From Warburgia ugandensis (lineage: Eukaryota > Streptophyta > Magnoliopsida > Canellales > Canellaceae), in NCBI GenBank assembly GCA_035236585.1, contig CP141135.1, positions 3,134,001 to 3,198,000 on the forward strand: a DNA stretch of 64,000 nt. Direction: 5' to 3'. Below are positions 44,902-57,714 of the stretch, piece by piece (position 1 is the first letter of the stretch; every line of letters begins with the position of its first letter). Under the pieces are notes generated by a model, which did no database searches, was not told the DNA's origin, and saw only the letters and a list, made by a program, of their open reading frames with translations. The position numbers were made by a program, and so were the translations under genes.

Positions 44902-47256
44902 CCATGTTCTTAACCTTTGCTGCAATATATGAAGCACAGAATCAATAAGGCCACATATTTTGAATGCCGAATGCTTTGAACTGTATGGAACTTATTTCAT
45001 AGATACTCAACTATAATAATCCTTATTCTTATACTATACTGGAGTTCAATAATATTTAACTTCAATATTGCATTAAAAACTGCAATTATTAAGCATAATG
45101 ATTCATTACGATATCTCCATTTTCATCATATTTAGGGACTTGGAACTTTCTGATACATATAATCTAGAAAGAGAAGAAGTGAAAGGGAAGGAAGTTTGGA
45201 ATTGAGCAGATTGCTCTGAACTTTTGGCATTCTAAAGTTATACTTAATACTGGAACACTATGAGATAAGCAGATGTCTGTAAATTTGGGGTCGAGCATGG
45301 AAGTCAAGCTCACAATTATTAGTCATAACAATTATCAGTAACTCTCATACTCTTTCCTACCATCAGCCTTACAGCTACTGTTGTAGTTGTTTCTGTAGGT
45401 TCCATTTTTCGTGTAAGAAAATTTTGAATTATAAATATTTGTATCGCTTAATTGCAATTATCAATCATTGAAAGAAGATTGGATAATGGTCTTCTCACCT
45501 GATCAATCAATAAGAAATCGTCTGCTGAATATTGGGCACTAAATCAGCCTTTTAACTGCTAACTGAACAAGTAGTGAAGAGTGGCATTATTAAAACAAGA
45601 GTGTGGATCTGATATCTCATAAAAAAATTGCACAAAGTTTGATATCTGGTGCCAAAATCCACTGCAGTCCATGTCATTGGAAAAACACCGATGGTAGTTG
45701 GGTTTTGGATAACACATAAGAGGAGTTAAAAGCCTAATAGCAACTTGAGATGGGCCTCGGCCTTGATATGAGCCATCCCTACTGTGCCTTGTACAGGCCC
45801 ATTGTAATTCACATTTCCTTTTTCCTTTTTATTCTGTTTTGGTGATTTTACCTACCTTGTTTTGATGGAACTCTTCATTTTTCAACAGAAAAAAGTTATT
45901 GTATTTAGTCAATTTTTCCAAGCATATCACTCGAAGAAAAATGAGAAGGAGAAGGGCACCTGCTGTGAGCAGTGTTACAAATTGAGCCTTAACTGTGAAA
46001 GTCAAGAAATCAAGGCTGCTCACAAAAGCCCTTGCTAACTTAAGCAAGAATTTCAAATCAGTGAGTGCAACGTGGCACTTTTTTTGCTGGGATGTGTTTT
46101 TTTACACTAATTTTTTAATTAGTTAGGAAAAAAAGGCTCCAATAGGAAAGTATCATGTGGCATTCATTGATTTGTAATTCTCCCTTAAGCAAGCAAACAC
46201 CTTACTTGGTACTTGGTGATGGTACTCTTACATTATAGTCATAATGTAATTGACAGAAGTTCTGTCCTTGAATGCTTCAAAGGAACCTTTACGAGCGAAT
46301 GAGCCTGAGGAAACTTACAGGGCTAGCAATGGAGGTATCCAGTCCCCGCATGAGTAGCCAATCTTCTACTATTTGCAGCCTCGAAACACTGACTGAAAGT
46401 CTGAGAAACTCTTAACCATGGAGTTTTCATTGTTGAACAATTTTAGTTGTGTTTCAGGGTTTGCCGATCATTATCCATATATAATTCAGTTGTCTTTGTT
46501 ACAAACAGGCATGGTAACATTATAAGAATTCATTTATCCGTGGCTAGTCATTCCCCGCCTACTATGGTGGACTTGAAACATGGACATGTAAGAGCAAAAC
46601 AATCCCAAGGTTCTGGGCTTATACTTTTATCATTATTTAAATATATTTTGTCCATGGTTATCATACCTGCGTATGCTCCCATTGATATTACCAGTTATCT
46701 AAGCCAAGAACCATGAACAGAGCTGGCATTCAGAAAAGAATAGTAAGCACAGGCTGATAGATCCGTCGACAGATTTGAATGTGGCTCTGAACAATAGTAC
46801 AACACCAAGGCCTTCTAAATTCGTGGTGCAAGGAGTCTCTCTCTTGGGTGACCAGAGTTCGAGGCTGTACGCAAGGGGTGTGTGTGCACCATTCATAAAA
46901 AACAGTACTTCGCATCGAGGGAAGCCTATGCAACCACAGACTACTTATGCCCTGATAAAATTGCACAATGGCACCATATGTGCTCCTGTCAGTTGTATAA
47001 ATGTGAAATACGCAATGGAACTTCCCATCTAGATCTTGCAAAAGACACATAATATGCTTTCATGGACATACAATTTCTCTTCTATATCGGCAATCATCAA
47101 GTTTGGACCCTGCCGAAGTCTTGGAGGTGAGGCATAGAGCCAACTTCTAACATTAATGAACAAAGAAAATGTAAAGCTTACAGGTGTTGACACAATGGCA
47201 TAACACGATAATAAGTTGCTGCACTTCTTGTAGTATATCACGAGTATGAGTAACAA
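44902..47256. other. Intergenic, downstream of the aldo-keto reductase gene
   Basis: No firm gene is seen. The part next to 47257 will hold the 3' untranslated region of the minus-strand reductase. One small hydrophobic frame at 45829-46056 is listed separately. Confidence 0.5.
45829..46056 (-). CDS. Possible small membrane protein (uncertain)
   Basis: This is an open frame of 75 residues. A short basic start is followed by a hydrophobic stretch (about residues 29-45, rich in Leu, Ile and Ala) and a charged tail. Codon composition is not obviously random, but I recognise no family, splice context or promoter. It may be a chance frame. It is listed because it is the only non-repetitive small frame in the region with protein-like character. 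Confidence 0.15.
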   Translation of the reverse strand: MKFLLKLARAFVSSLDFLTFTVKAQFVTLLTAGALLLLIFLRVICLEKLTKYNNFFLLKNEEFHQNKVGKITKTE

Positions 47257-50200
47257 TCAAGAATTTACTTCAATGTCATCGTCCATCTCACGAACAGATT
47301 GGAGAGGACCGCGTCCATGCGAGAAGCAACCTTCAGAGGCAATTATTCCAGGCCCACTACCAAAGAGACATACCTGTGGCTCAATTCTGTTCAGCTGATC
47401 AAATTCACGGTCTGAGAGAGACCAACTGAAGATGTCTATATTTCTCTTGATCCGTTCAGGCTTTAGACTGCAAGGCAGAACACTGGTTCCTCTCCGCAGT
47501 CCCCACTGCAGAATAACCTGCCACAGATGAAAGCTAAAGGTCACTCTCCTTTTGATCCACTATATTACTTGATTTACTAAATACTTACATGTTAGACACA
47601 GTTACCCATTAAATTGATAAAAGTAAAACAATATACTAGTTTGTGCAGTGTTTACTAATGTCATGTTATACTGAGGTCTACTATGTAACAATGGAGTAAC
47701 TTGTAAATGGATGTGTAATAATATGCGCCTGTGTCTGGTACCTCTTGCTGATATCCAAAGCCTGGTTTCTGACAGACTCAAGCTCTCCAAATTACACCAA
47801 CTTGGTCATTTTGTTTTTACAAGAAGAGCATCTGCAACTAATAACCTTTGGAGTGCTTGGTCTAAGATAAAAATCTGGATGAAAGCATGCTTGACTGTTG
47901 ATTTCAAAAACTGGTATTGATCCATTTATCAAACCTATGAAGCATGCACAGGCGAAGGAAGGTCAGTGTGCAAATGCATGCCAGATCATCTTGAGAGTTT
48001 TCTGTGCTTAAGGACCTAAGGTATTTGCAATTGAATCAGTCTTCTTTGAGATATCCTTTAACAGCATTTCATAGCTGAAGACAATTGTAGAGGGTTAATG
48101 AGATGTAGTTGCTCAACTCGGCGGGGTTCCTACTTTATTAAGCATGGACAACCTGTGATGTGTTTTCTATTTGGTGAGAAGATTGTATGAGAAACTTAGA
48201 AGCTACCAAATAGAATGATCAATTTAATGAACCTGGCTCCAAGTTCTTCTGCCTTTCACAATGAGTATTCTCCACCACCTTCACAAGATTCATCACTTGC
48301 AGAAGCTAAGAACAAGTCTCCCGATAACTAGAGTGAATGCCAAACCATAAGAAGATTACCATAAAGCTCATTTGTAACATTAGAGCGCTTGGATACATTT
48401 TAAGGAATGTTTCAAGTTGATACACATTAAAGTCATGTTTTACTCTGACTTCTGTTGAAACTATTATGCAGAATCATTTCTTTTTTACACCTTATAATCT
48501 CATTAAACATATCTTTTTCTGCTGGTTGGATTAATTTCTTCTTCTTTGTACATGTCAGTCCAGTTATGATTTATGTAATTGCTTCACAGGTTGGACTAAT
48601 CATCAGATGCTTCGTTTTATTAGTTTCTCTCATTTTATAGGAAGGTAGCAGGAAACTATTTAATCAAACAGACCCCCTGTGATCTGCACAGTAGATAACC
48701 TTACATAATAGCAAATGATACTAAATCCATGTACCTGCTCAGGAGTCTTCTTGTGGTGATCAGCAATTTCTGCAACAACAGACAGTTTCAACATTGGTCC
48801 ATGTACTGATCTTGACCTTCCAAATGCTATCCTTGGAGTTCCAGGTTCATCTTCTGATCCGCTGTCAGATAGACCAGGATTGGCAGTTGGAACACCCAGT
48901 GGGGTGTGAGCAGACACATGAATACCTTTCAATTGACAGAATTTTACAAGTTCGTCTTGCCTCCAGAATGGGTGCAACTCTACCTAAAGAAAGACAATCA
49001 ATGTTCAGTAAACAAAATACAGTGCAAGGATTAAACATCAAGCTTCAACTGATGTATACAATTTTATGTACGTAGCTAAAGGTTGTCATTGATTCAGTGA
49101 CTACCTTCAAGACATTTAGAAGGTGCAGAAGAGCAAAAAGAGTGAGGATAACTAGAAAAATGAATCATAGCAAATAATAGGAAGAGCAGATGCTGCACAA
49201 TGGAGGCCAACATGAAATCATTCTAGAGCTAAGGCCTTCTAGCATAGTGGTATTTGGAAGGGGCCTCCCCTGTAGCAGGCCATGGGTTCAGGCTGCTCGT
49301 GGGTGCATGTCTCCAACATTTGAAAGAAACAAGAAACCATTCAAGTGCAAAAGAGTGATTATGTGCCAACACACACCCAACAGTGGAAGGAATTCTGCAG
49401 AGACCAGTAAATACCCTTGATTATGGAGTAAAGTATCCGTGATGAAGTACCAATGAGTCAAAAGAGGTCATTTGCAGTTTCATTTGCTGGCCCCTTTTCA
49501 ATGGAAAGCCACCTCACGTATTATAAGAACCCCTGTGGTATAGCTAAATGCTTTTTCCCAGAGTGACTTACAAGCTAAATACCAAAAAAATAGGGCATTG
49601 AGAGATATAAAAAAGAACGAATGATATGAAAAAAGTGGTATTACAAGGGTGACTTATAGTTACTGCACTGGCAAACTAGAAGCTAAGAGTAATTTACCAA
49701 CAGTGAACATTTAATCTTAAACAAGTTGGTGATGCTGATATTCTGAAGTGAGGGCCCAAACTCTTCATATATTTTATGGATAAGAACAAGCAGACAATCC
49801 AAAAGGACTAGAGCATCCTTCAAAGAAATAAGTAAACACAGTGGACTATCAACACCTATTGAATATCTTAATATCATCATGGAGCTGATACAGAGACAGC
49901 AATAGTCCTTGTGAAATGCAAAAGCTAAGGATTCCTGAATTTGGTTGATATAGGAACGGACCACAAAATCAATATGGCAATACCCGAAGAACTTAACACT
50001 AACAATCAGTTCTTAGCAGTAAATCAAGCAGCACAATTACCTGAAGCTGTACAGATTGTTTATGGAAGCTATTAGGTCAAAAAGTTCCTGTCAATACCCA
50101 ACAGAATTCTCTACGAAGGGATATTTTCAGCTCCTACAAGCAATAATGAAAACTTACTAAAAGAATGCATCAATAAATGAAAATAGTACTCAACTAACCT

Positions 50201-50765
50201 GATTAACTGCTGGAACAATCTTTGCAAACTTGAGCAATTCGTCAATCTGCTGACCAGAAAAATTGCTAACACCTATAGCACGAACAAGACCGATGTCCAC
50301 AAGACTTTCCATTGCCTTCCATGTCGGCTTCAATCGATGCGAGAATTGCCTATACTCACTTCCTGCCTTCAAAGGAGGATCAGTAGCATCCCCAAAAGGT
50401 GAACTCTCAGGCCAGTGAACCAAAAACAGATCCAAATATGATACACCAAGGCTCTTCAGTGAAACTCTAACAGAACTCTCAATCCTCTTATGAGAATTTG
50501 TAGTACAATACAGCTTAGAGGTCAAAAACACATCCTCCCTCTTAAGCCCATCATTAAAAGTTTCTGCCAATGCTTGCCCAACCTGAGTTTCATTTCCATA
50601 AAGATGAGCACAGTCGATATGGCGATACCCGAACTTCAATGCTGTTTTTACAGCTTCAACACAGAGATCTCCACCATTCTGCCATGTTCCAAGGCCCACA
50701 GCAGGAATTCTTGCCCCTGTATTCAAGAAAAAGTAATTCCCGATAGACCCTCCTTTCCCTCTCAT
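47257..50765 (-). CDS. NADP-dependent aldo-keto reductase, AKR4-like, three exons
   Basis: Exons are 50765-50199, 48983-48735 and 47517-47257 (567, 249 and 261 bases, all phase 0), joined through GT-AG introns, giving 358 residues. The TIM-barrel reductase family is clear from GLGTWQ (25-30), the catalytic tetrad Asp51, Tyr56, Lys84 and His117, and the GVSNF motif (165-169). Such enzymes reduce aldehydes and ketones with NADPH in the cytosol. The protein is longer than the usual 310-320 residues because of an extra Ser/Gly/Glu-rich loop in exon 2 (about 213-245) and an extended C-terminus. The usual PKS cofactor motif reads PCS, with Cys288. The start at 50765 gives a normal N-terminal strand. 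The substrate cannot be read from the sequence. Confidence 0.9.
49190..49330 (+). mobile_element. Possible tRNA-derived SINE in the first intron of the reductase gene
   Basis: The stretch has an A-box-like tagcatagtggta and, about 50 bases on, a B-box-like gggttcaggct. This spacing resembles a tRNA-type internal promoter. No target duplication was found, and it is not the Au family. Confidence 0.3.
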
Positions 50766-52735
50766 CTCCCAATCTCTTCTGGAAAACCAAATATACCCCG
50801 AAAATCTCAGTCGACAGAAGAAACCAAAACAAACTTAAATAAAAGCCCAAGAACCCAAAACCATCAATGAATCGGAGAATCAAAAATCAACCCAATAGTT
50901 CCTGATGTGATACAGAAAATCCAAGAACAATATAACGACCTCTGCAACAAGGAGAAAATCCAAATCAAAGAAAAACCCAATAATCTCGATGAAGGAAGAG
51001 ACAACCTGAAGTCAAACAAAGACCCAATGATCAAATTCCTTCAATTCTAACAATAGAAGGAGAATATCCAACCAAAATTACCTTTTCTCTCTCCAAATTT
51101 CCATCTCAAACCAATTATTAAGTTTTATCCCAATAAGTCCTACAGGAAACCACAGCGCAACTCCTTTTTCCACAGCAAATTCTACCCATTTATTGCCCAG
51201 AAATACCCATCACTGTCCTGACACAACTTTCTACTAAGAAACCGTATATATAAAGAGCCGTGTTTAACAGCAGCACTCCAATCTAGAAAAACAATTTGCT
51301 GATCAAGAAATTGTGCATAGTTTATTAAACAGGAAATCATTAGAAAAAGGGCCATAAAAAGTCAGAAAATTGACATCATTTTCAAGCTTCTACCTAACCA
51401 AGTTAGACTCATAATTCACCAACCACCAACCTATATGAAACTGCATTCACTGACCCAGAAAATTCCCGGGTGTATCATGGATTAGCAGAGGTTTCAGATC
51501 TCTTCCTTCCTTGCTTTGTTTTGCTTTCATTTCTTTGTTTGAACATTAGATTGTGAGGGAGACAGAGAGAACATGGAGAAGGCATTTGCCCAACGTTAAC
51601 GGAAGAGAGTCGTCCAAAATGCTGACAATTGACTGCCCATTTCTTTCGCAATGGACAAAAGAAGGAAATTGTACGGTGAAAATGCCCTCAATTGGAGACA
51701 AAACTACGTAGGCATGTTTCTGATGTGCATTTACGTGAATACCTTTTTATTGCCATTCCAGGTGGTGAGAGCTCCATGGGAGGAAATCATGGGGAAACTT
51801 AGGAGGCATGAGCCTTGGTTGATGGTTACATGTAGCTGATGCATATATGTTCAAATGCAGTTGGTTGCATGGGAGGAAAACATGGGGAAACTTAGGATGC
51901 ATGTACCGGATTATCATTGCCAAAAGTGGTTCAATGCAGTTGGTTGCTTGTCAAGCTTGTTCAAATGTTCGAGGCGTGTGCAGTTTATCTTTTTTGACGA
52001 GATTTTAAGTAGATTTAGAAATTAAAATAATTTGCTTCGTAATTCTTCTATATACAAAAAATAAAAAATATGGCTCTCATTTTTTCCTTTTGGAAAGAAT
52101 GGTTATCATTTTCCTTGGTGCATGAGATTTGCTACTTGGACTCCTCCTTAAAGGATTGCTGTGAAGATTGTATATACTAGGTCCCGATTCACTGGAGAGT
52201 TCCACAGGACCTCCCATTGGCAAACCCGAGGGACTGCCGGTAGTGCCTGAATAGCATTTTACTTTACATATTACATTTGCTAGAACAAGACAATACATTG
52301 TGCCATTTTGTGTTTGGATCATCTAGATTTATTCCTATTATTAATAAAATCAATATCTCCATTCAACCAAAAATATAATGAAACTCATACACTGTATAAT
52401 GAGTGCACTTTCAATGGAATTTTTTAAATGTCAGCAAACGAAGTATTTCCCCACTGCCAACAGTTCTAGTGCGGAGCAGTTGGTCACAGCCTCGTAGATA
52501 AGTTGGCATCTCGCCTGGAATATGCTTGGTAACAATAGGTCTCGTCGCTATTTTCACTCTTTGGCCTGCGATTAGATTTAGCAACGAAACCCGTTACTAC
52601 TAAATTTCTGGGTCCATACACTTGGAATGATTATTAGAGTTCAACACGTGGACGGAGTGCACATTCAATACACAAAAGTCCGTTGTTAACACGTTTATGA
52701 CAGCTTAGTTGCTGCAATATTTGTCCACACACATG
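50766..52735. other. Upstream region of the reductase gene and intergenic DNA
   Basis: It holds the 5' untranslated region and promoter of the minus-strand reductase, whose exact start I cannot set. From about 51600 on no feature is recognised. The small frame at 51651-51839 has no known domain. Confidence 0.5.
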
Positions 52736-52890
52736 CTCTTAAGTGGCTCAAACTTGCAACCTGCACAATTGAGGCTCACTCACTCTTGCATCCTTACGCC
52801 ACTGTTATGTGGGTGTGTGAGTGCGTAGTAGTGCAAGAGTGGCTCTCAATCATGCACGTCATATGTTCGAGCCTGCCCAAGGGTGTGAGT
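52736..52890. repeat. Imperfect inverted repeat with tRNA-like heads
   Basis: The segment around 52747-52782 read in reverse complement aligns with 52830-52878. Both carry a gttcgagcc-like B-box motif and a tgcaagagtg stretch. This looks like two SINE heads facing opposite ways, but divergence is considerable. Confidence 0.4.
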
Positions 52891-54254
52891 AAATATTTAT
52901 CTAACTATGTCACAATTTTAAAACAAAAAAGAAAAGAAGAGGAAAAAAATATACCAAATTTACAGATACAAGCTCTTAGAATAAGACTACATCCTATAGA
53001 CTCTTTGTGGTCTGGACCTTTCCCAGACCCATGTATATGGAGCTTCATGCGCTGGGCTGCCATTTTTTCCCTTAATTCAAGTCACCTCAATGGAAACCTC
53101 ACTGGTGGGCAGTGGGGTTGTGCACCTATAACAACATGCTGAGTTGTGGATTGAAGTGCGCTGGTTGTTCACCATTCCGAAAACATGAGGCTTGAACAGT
53201 GGCCCTCTAAGTTCCATTACACAGCCCTCTATATAGGCAATTTGCCAAAACCTAGCTAAGAAACCAACATTTAATAAATATGTGAAAAATCCTTACACGA
53301 AATTTCTATATTTGAAAAATCAATCTCTTCTAGTGTTTGTTACCCTAGTTAATTATTTACATTTTCAGTTTCTCTGTATAATATTCGATCGGGAGGATCT
53401 CAGGCTTTCGTTCAAGAGTTTGCAGCCTTTGGATTGAGGATTTATATCTCGTTGGCTTACGTGATAGACCAAAGTCCCTACTGGCGGGGCACAATTCTTT
53501 GCAAGGAAAATTAGTTATGGATGATCCTTACACGAAATTTCTATCTTGTTGGACGATTCTAAGCTTCCGATTCAATGAGACTTTGCTGATGAAGTAAACC
53601 CATGTTCTTATTATTAGGTAACCAATTCTGATTACTAAAAGTAGTAGCATCCTCTTATACTTCAACCTGCCCTTACTCAAAGAAAAATATGAGCATCCAA
53701 CGTGGAGAATCCTGGTATTAATAAATCCACATCGATCGTATACTTCCTTGCACATTTGCCCAAAATTTGTGCTTTCAAGAAAGAAGGCCTGATTAGTATT
53801 AATTTGAGGTTACAGTGATGAACTTAGATCAAGTTTAGTGCTTTAAACCAAGAGACAGTCCAAATTTCTAGTTGATTTGTCTTGAGAGTTAAATTATCAC
53901 CAAATTTTGCCGAAAACATCGTCAATTCGATTGATTCCATCCAAAACAAATGCAGGGAACATTGTTGTCTTCCTTCGTTCTATAACATGGATCAATAATT
54001 TAACAATAAGACAATATTTAATGATGATAACGATGGTGATGACAACTACAATGAGTAGTTAATGAGTCACATAAGATGATAAGGGTGTTCTACATCACTA
54101 AACTAGAGGGTCATTTTATATTCAGCAGAGTTTTGCGAGGCATTAAACAAAATGGCTCGCCAGCCCATGGGTTCAACGATTGTGACTTTACGATGATAAA
54201 ATTATTCAAGGTTTTGAGTCTTGTTTGCTATGTTTTGAATAACAAACTCATGTT
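52891..54254. other. Intergenic, nothing recognised
   Basis: No gene is seen. A phrase atccttacacgaaatttctat occurs twice (near 53289 and 53525), a short duplication of unknown origin. Confidence 0.45.
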
Positions 54255-54386
54255 TAAGGGTTTAAGGCATAGAAATAGCCTTTTGCAAAATGTAAGGTAA
54301 GATTGTGTACTATTGACTCTTGTAGTCTGCCCCTTCTCAGGACCCTGCATACGCGAGAGTTTCATGCACCGGGTCTCCCCTTTTGT
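54255..54386 (+). mobile_element. 3' half of an Au-SINE
   Basis: It matches the SINE body from the caaggcatagaaatagcc-like part through gtactattgactcttgtag to gcaccgggtctcccctttt. The tRNA-like head is missing or replaced on the left, so it is 5'-truncated. Confidence 0.75.
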
Positions 54387-55730
54387 TTTACAGCTGCCAG
54401 TAGTACTAGATTAGTGGTACAAATTTTAGGGGAAAATAGTCCATGGGCTGGAGGTAAAAGCCAGAACCTATTCCTTCCTTGGTGGCCAAAAGCCCAGTTA
54501 TGGTTGTCAAATGCACCCAGCCAACGTGCTAAGTGCAGTTTGCTTGCTTTGGCATTGGATATATTTTCCCTTTGCAAGACTCCAATTTGGCACGATCTGA
54601 TTGATTTTACAGGTCCGTAAGCCCTTGAATTATTTCATTAGTGACTGTTTGGTTGACAGAAAATGAATAAAAATAAATTTTCACGGAAAATAAATTTCCT
54701 TGAAAAGTGTCTCGACATTAAATTACGCCCATGACTCAAATTTTTTACACCATGAAAGATTCTTGGCGTGATTCAATTTCAAAGTAAACACTTTTGACAC
54801 AGAGATCATTTTTCCATAGAAATCAATTTCCATTGCCCACCAAACTTTCCCAAATTCCATACTTCCAGTTCCGTATTCCTTTTTTGGCACATGAACTTAA
54901 AATACCAACTCTCACAACCAAGGCACTGGATCAACTAGTGAGCGGCTGCCTGATTAATGGAACCGATCGTGCCCGTGTGTGACATGTGGAGCCCAGAAAG
55001 AAATCTGTCGCCATGAACTGTGAACATGCCTTACATATAAGTCCGCAGGCCCAAAAGCACTAGATTATGATGAAGTCTATGGGCTTTTCATCCTCATCTA
55101 TTATAGTAAGTTCAGGTCCACCCATCACTCAAAATAGAAGGCTTTTGAAAATCTCAACCAATTAGAGGGTTAACATCATCTTATAAAAGATTTTAGGATA
55201 TAAGATCTAGCCTACAATGTTAGAATTTCCGCGGTCCCTAACATTTGTGATTCAAAACTTAACGCGTATATTAGTCATCATATTAGTGGGGCGTGTATTA
55301 AATTATTCGTAGTAGTTATCCTTGATGGAAGTATAACTGCTTTTAAAACTTTTATATAAGGGGTCCCTAATTCAAGCAGTTAGACACCCTATTCTTGCCA
55401 TCATCGTGTATTGTTCATGAATCGGAAGATCCCTCAAAACTGCTTCAGATCTACTGCTACCGCTTATCTTCTGATTTACTGTAAACATTTAGAGATTTTA
55501 TTTACACACAAGACTTTTGGATTACCCCAATCTCATTTCCCGTTGCAATGGGTACAACCTGCCACAAGTGTAGCCCATCTACCACCTTTCATTGGCCTAC
55601 CGCGAGTTAGCCCACTGCAACGCCTACTGTCTCTTGGGCTAGCTTCTAAACTTTTTCGCCTTGGATATATCTGCCATAACTCTCCAACTGTTTGTTTTTG
55701 AAGATTCAGGTGAAGGGATGATGATGCTAC
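54387..55730. other. Intergenic, nothing recognised
   Basis: Short open frames occur but show no family features. Confidence 0.45.
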
Positions 55731-55744
55731 AGATCAATTTTATA

Positions 55745-56055
55745 GAAAGCTTATCCTTGTAAACTTCATCGTGGGCTGGACCCAAAGTACCTTGATTTGG
55801 TCGTACCGTCCCCAGTTTAAGGGTCAATTCCTCTCATGATCAGTGAAGGCTGAAGGTCAAGGTCCGATAATGCTATAATTAAATTCAACACGCCAAATCA
55901 ATGGCACAAACAGATCTTCCCAATTGCACGCTTCCAAAAGCAAGCACGTTCTTGCAAACTTCGTCACGGGCTGGACACTGACCATCTACCTTGATTTGGT
56001 CATACAATCCCTAGTTTACGTCTGTTCCTCTCATGATCAGTTCAGACTGAACCGC
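55745..56055. repeat. Local duplication of about 100 bp, 200 bp apart
   Basis: The blocks at about 55750-55850 and 55950-56050 share aaacttcatcgtgggctgga, the phrase accttgatttggtc, and cctctcatgatcagt. They differ at several positions, so this is a moderately old tandem duplication upstream of the flotillin gene. Confidence 0.75.
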
Positions 56056-56290
56056 TCTTCTTTTGTTATAGAAAAATGAGTTGTACGAGGTAAGACTTGG
56101 GGAAGAAGTCTATCCACCATTGCCAGCCCACTTATTTGCCGTCTTCATATAGCCAATTTGCAATCCAACTTCCTTGTATTTGTATTGTCCCTACAAGCAA
56201 AGTTATTTTCAAGAAAGTTACTAAGAAAAGTATTGGCAATTGCAAAGGGCTGACCGTGACTTGTTCTCAATGTAGTTGACCCCATCTTAC

Positions 56291-56830
56291 CTCATGAACC
56301 CACAGAGAAACTTCCATGAAAACGTTGTGCAAGCTGACAGCCTTATTTGAAAATGATGTGCATATCCTGTAACTTCACAAAATCACAAATTTAATATGAA
56401 CCTTATGAGAAGCATTGCTGTAACATACATACGATAACGTCCAGAGGGCCCACCTGATTGACTTTCATCATAATCCGTAGTAGAATTCACAACCGCGATC
56501 ACTGTGATAGGAATTCCTAATGATTCAGTCAGAGACCTTCTACCAACGGACTATTCCACATTTTTTTGCACTAATTCGTTATTGAAGGTGCCACTTAACG
56601 ATTAACGTCGATACCAAAGTGTTTATCAACTTCTCTAGTCTTTATTGTGGGACCCTAAAAGAAGGGTCCAGATCATGGCAATCACCTGTGTGTTAGTGTG
56701 AATTCTCATCTATTTGTACTGAATATTATTCCCCACCATGGGAGAATTGTCCTTTAATCAACTAACCTTTTCTATATTCTCCTTCTTCGAAAAGAGGGGG
56801 ACATATTCCCTCCCACGTCTTACGACTTAC
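56291..56830. repeat. Flotillin upstream segment, duplicated at 63405-63930
   Basis: Shared landmarks in the same order are acccacagagaaactt, a ttcatcataatc phrase, ctaatgattcagtcagaga, a tattattcccca phrase with gagaattgtcct, and acatattc near the end. Identity is patchy, with indels. Confidence 0.8.
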
Positions 56831-57238
56831 TGTTAAAGGAATGATAGACAGAAGAGCCTACATTTGCTATGAAAGAGGCTCACATTTGGATTATCTAACC
56901 CGTTTACCACGTTACTACAGTTTTGGATGGCTATTAAACAGAACCACAATGATTATATTGTTTTCAGAGTTAAATTCAGTAGAGTTAAATTCAGACTGTT
57001 GTTTATATAAAGTTTTTAATAGTCCATTTCTTGTAGTAGAACGTAAAGTTTTTCATATGGTAGAATTATCCGATCTACACTATGTTTATAGTCGAACTCA
57101 TCCAAAAATAGGGTAATGAGATAAATAGGTCATATTATCCAAATGTGGACCCCCTTTATAGCAAAGGTAGGGTGCTTCTTGCTAAAGTCCACTTAGAGCC
57201 TTCTAACTAGAATTCCTTCTTATTGTTAAGGTTCAAGT

Positions 57239-57412
57239 AAAAAGGGCAACTTCAGTGCACAAAGCTCCTCCGTATCAAGATCTGGAAAAGGGGCAAATCA
57301 TAACAACCTAGAGTATGCAGTCTTACCTTGCATTTTTATAAGAGACTAGTTTTATACTTTGAACCTATGACCTCAAGGTCACGCTATGATGACTTTACCA
57401 TCGTTAAGCTTT
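57239..57412 (-). mobile_element. Au-SINE, minus strand
   Basis: On the minus strand the order is tRNA-like head with a gaggtcataggttcaaag B-box region, a tgcaaggtaagactgcatac middle, and a gagctttgtgcac end. It lies about 230 bases upstream of the flotillin TATA box. Confidence 0.8.
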
Positions 57413-57640
57413 AGGTAAAGTTAGAAAATAGGAATGACACGCGAACACGCTTTGTCATGGTTTCTCAAAGGTGCACTGAACTAAGGACGTGTTTTACCAT
57501 TACTGAAGGCTATTTTTTGCAAGTTGAATGAAACAACTTTATAGTTTGCTTATGGACGAATGTCAGAGTAGGCCACATGAATGTCACCTTCTCTAGCTAA
57601 GCATACTCTCTTCTTCTCAGAAAGTATTCTCCCCTTTACT

Positions 57641-57647
57641 TATATAA
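57641..57647 (+). promoter_or_regulatory. TATA box of the flotillin-like gene
   Basis: TATATAA is followed about 35 bases later by a CT-rich stretch, as is common at plant transcription starts. The ATG at 58001 would give a leader of roughly 330 bases. Confidence 0.65.
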
Positions 57648-57672
57648 CCCCCTCTGCCTCCACGTCTATTTC

Positions 57673-57678
<6 letters not shown>

Positions 57679-57711
<33 letters not shown>
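57679..57711 (+). repeat. CT microsatellite in the flotillin leader
   Basis: About 16 CT units lie just downstream of the TATA box, in the presumed 5' untranslated region. Such CT tracts are common in plant core promoters. Confidence 0.85.

Positions 57712-57714
<3 letters not shown>

Noticed and set aside
46441-47050. Small frames on both strands downstream of the reductase
   Set aside because: No domain, splice context or composition supports coding. The region is likely 3' flank.
51246-51256. TATATATAAAG motif reading on the plus strand upstream of the reductase gene
   Set aside because: No plus-strand gene follows, and the reductase is on the other strand. AT-rich chance match or weak bidirectional element.
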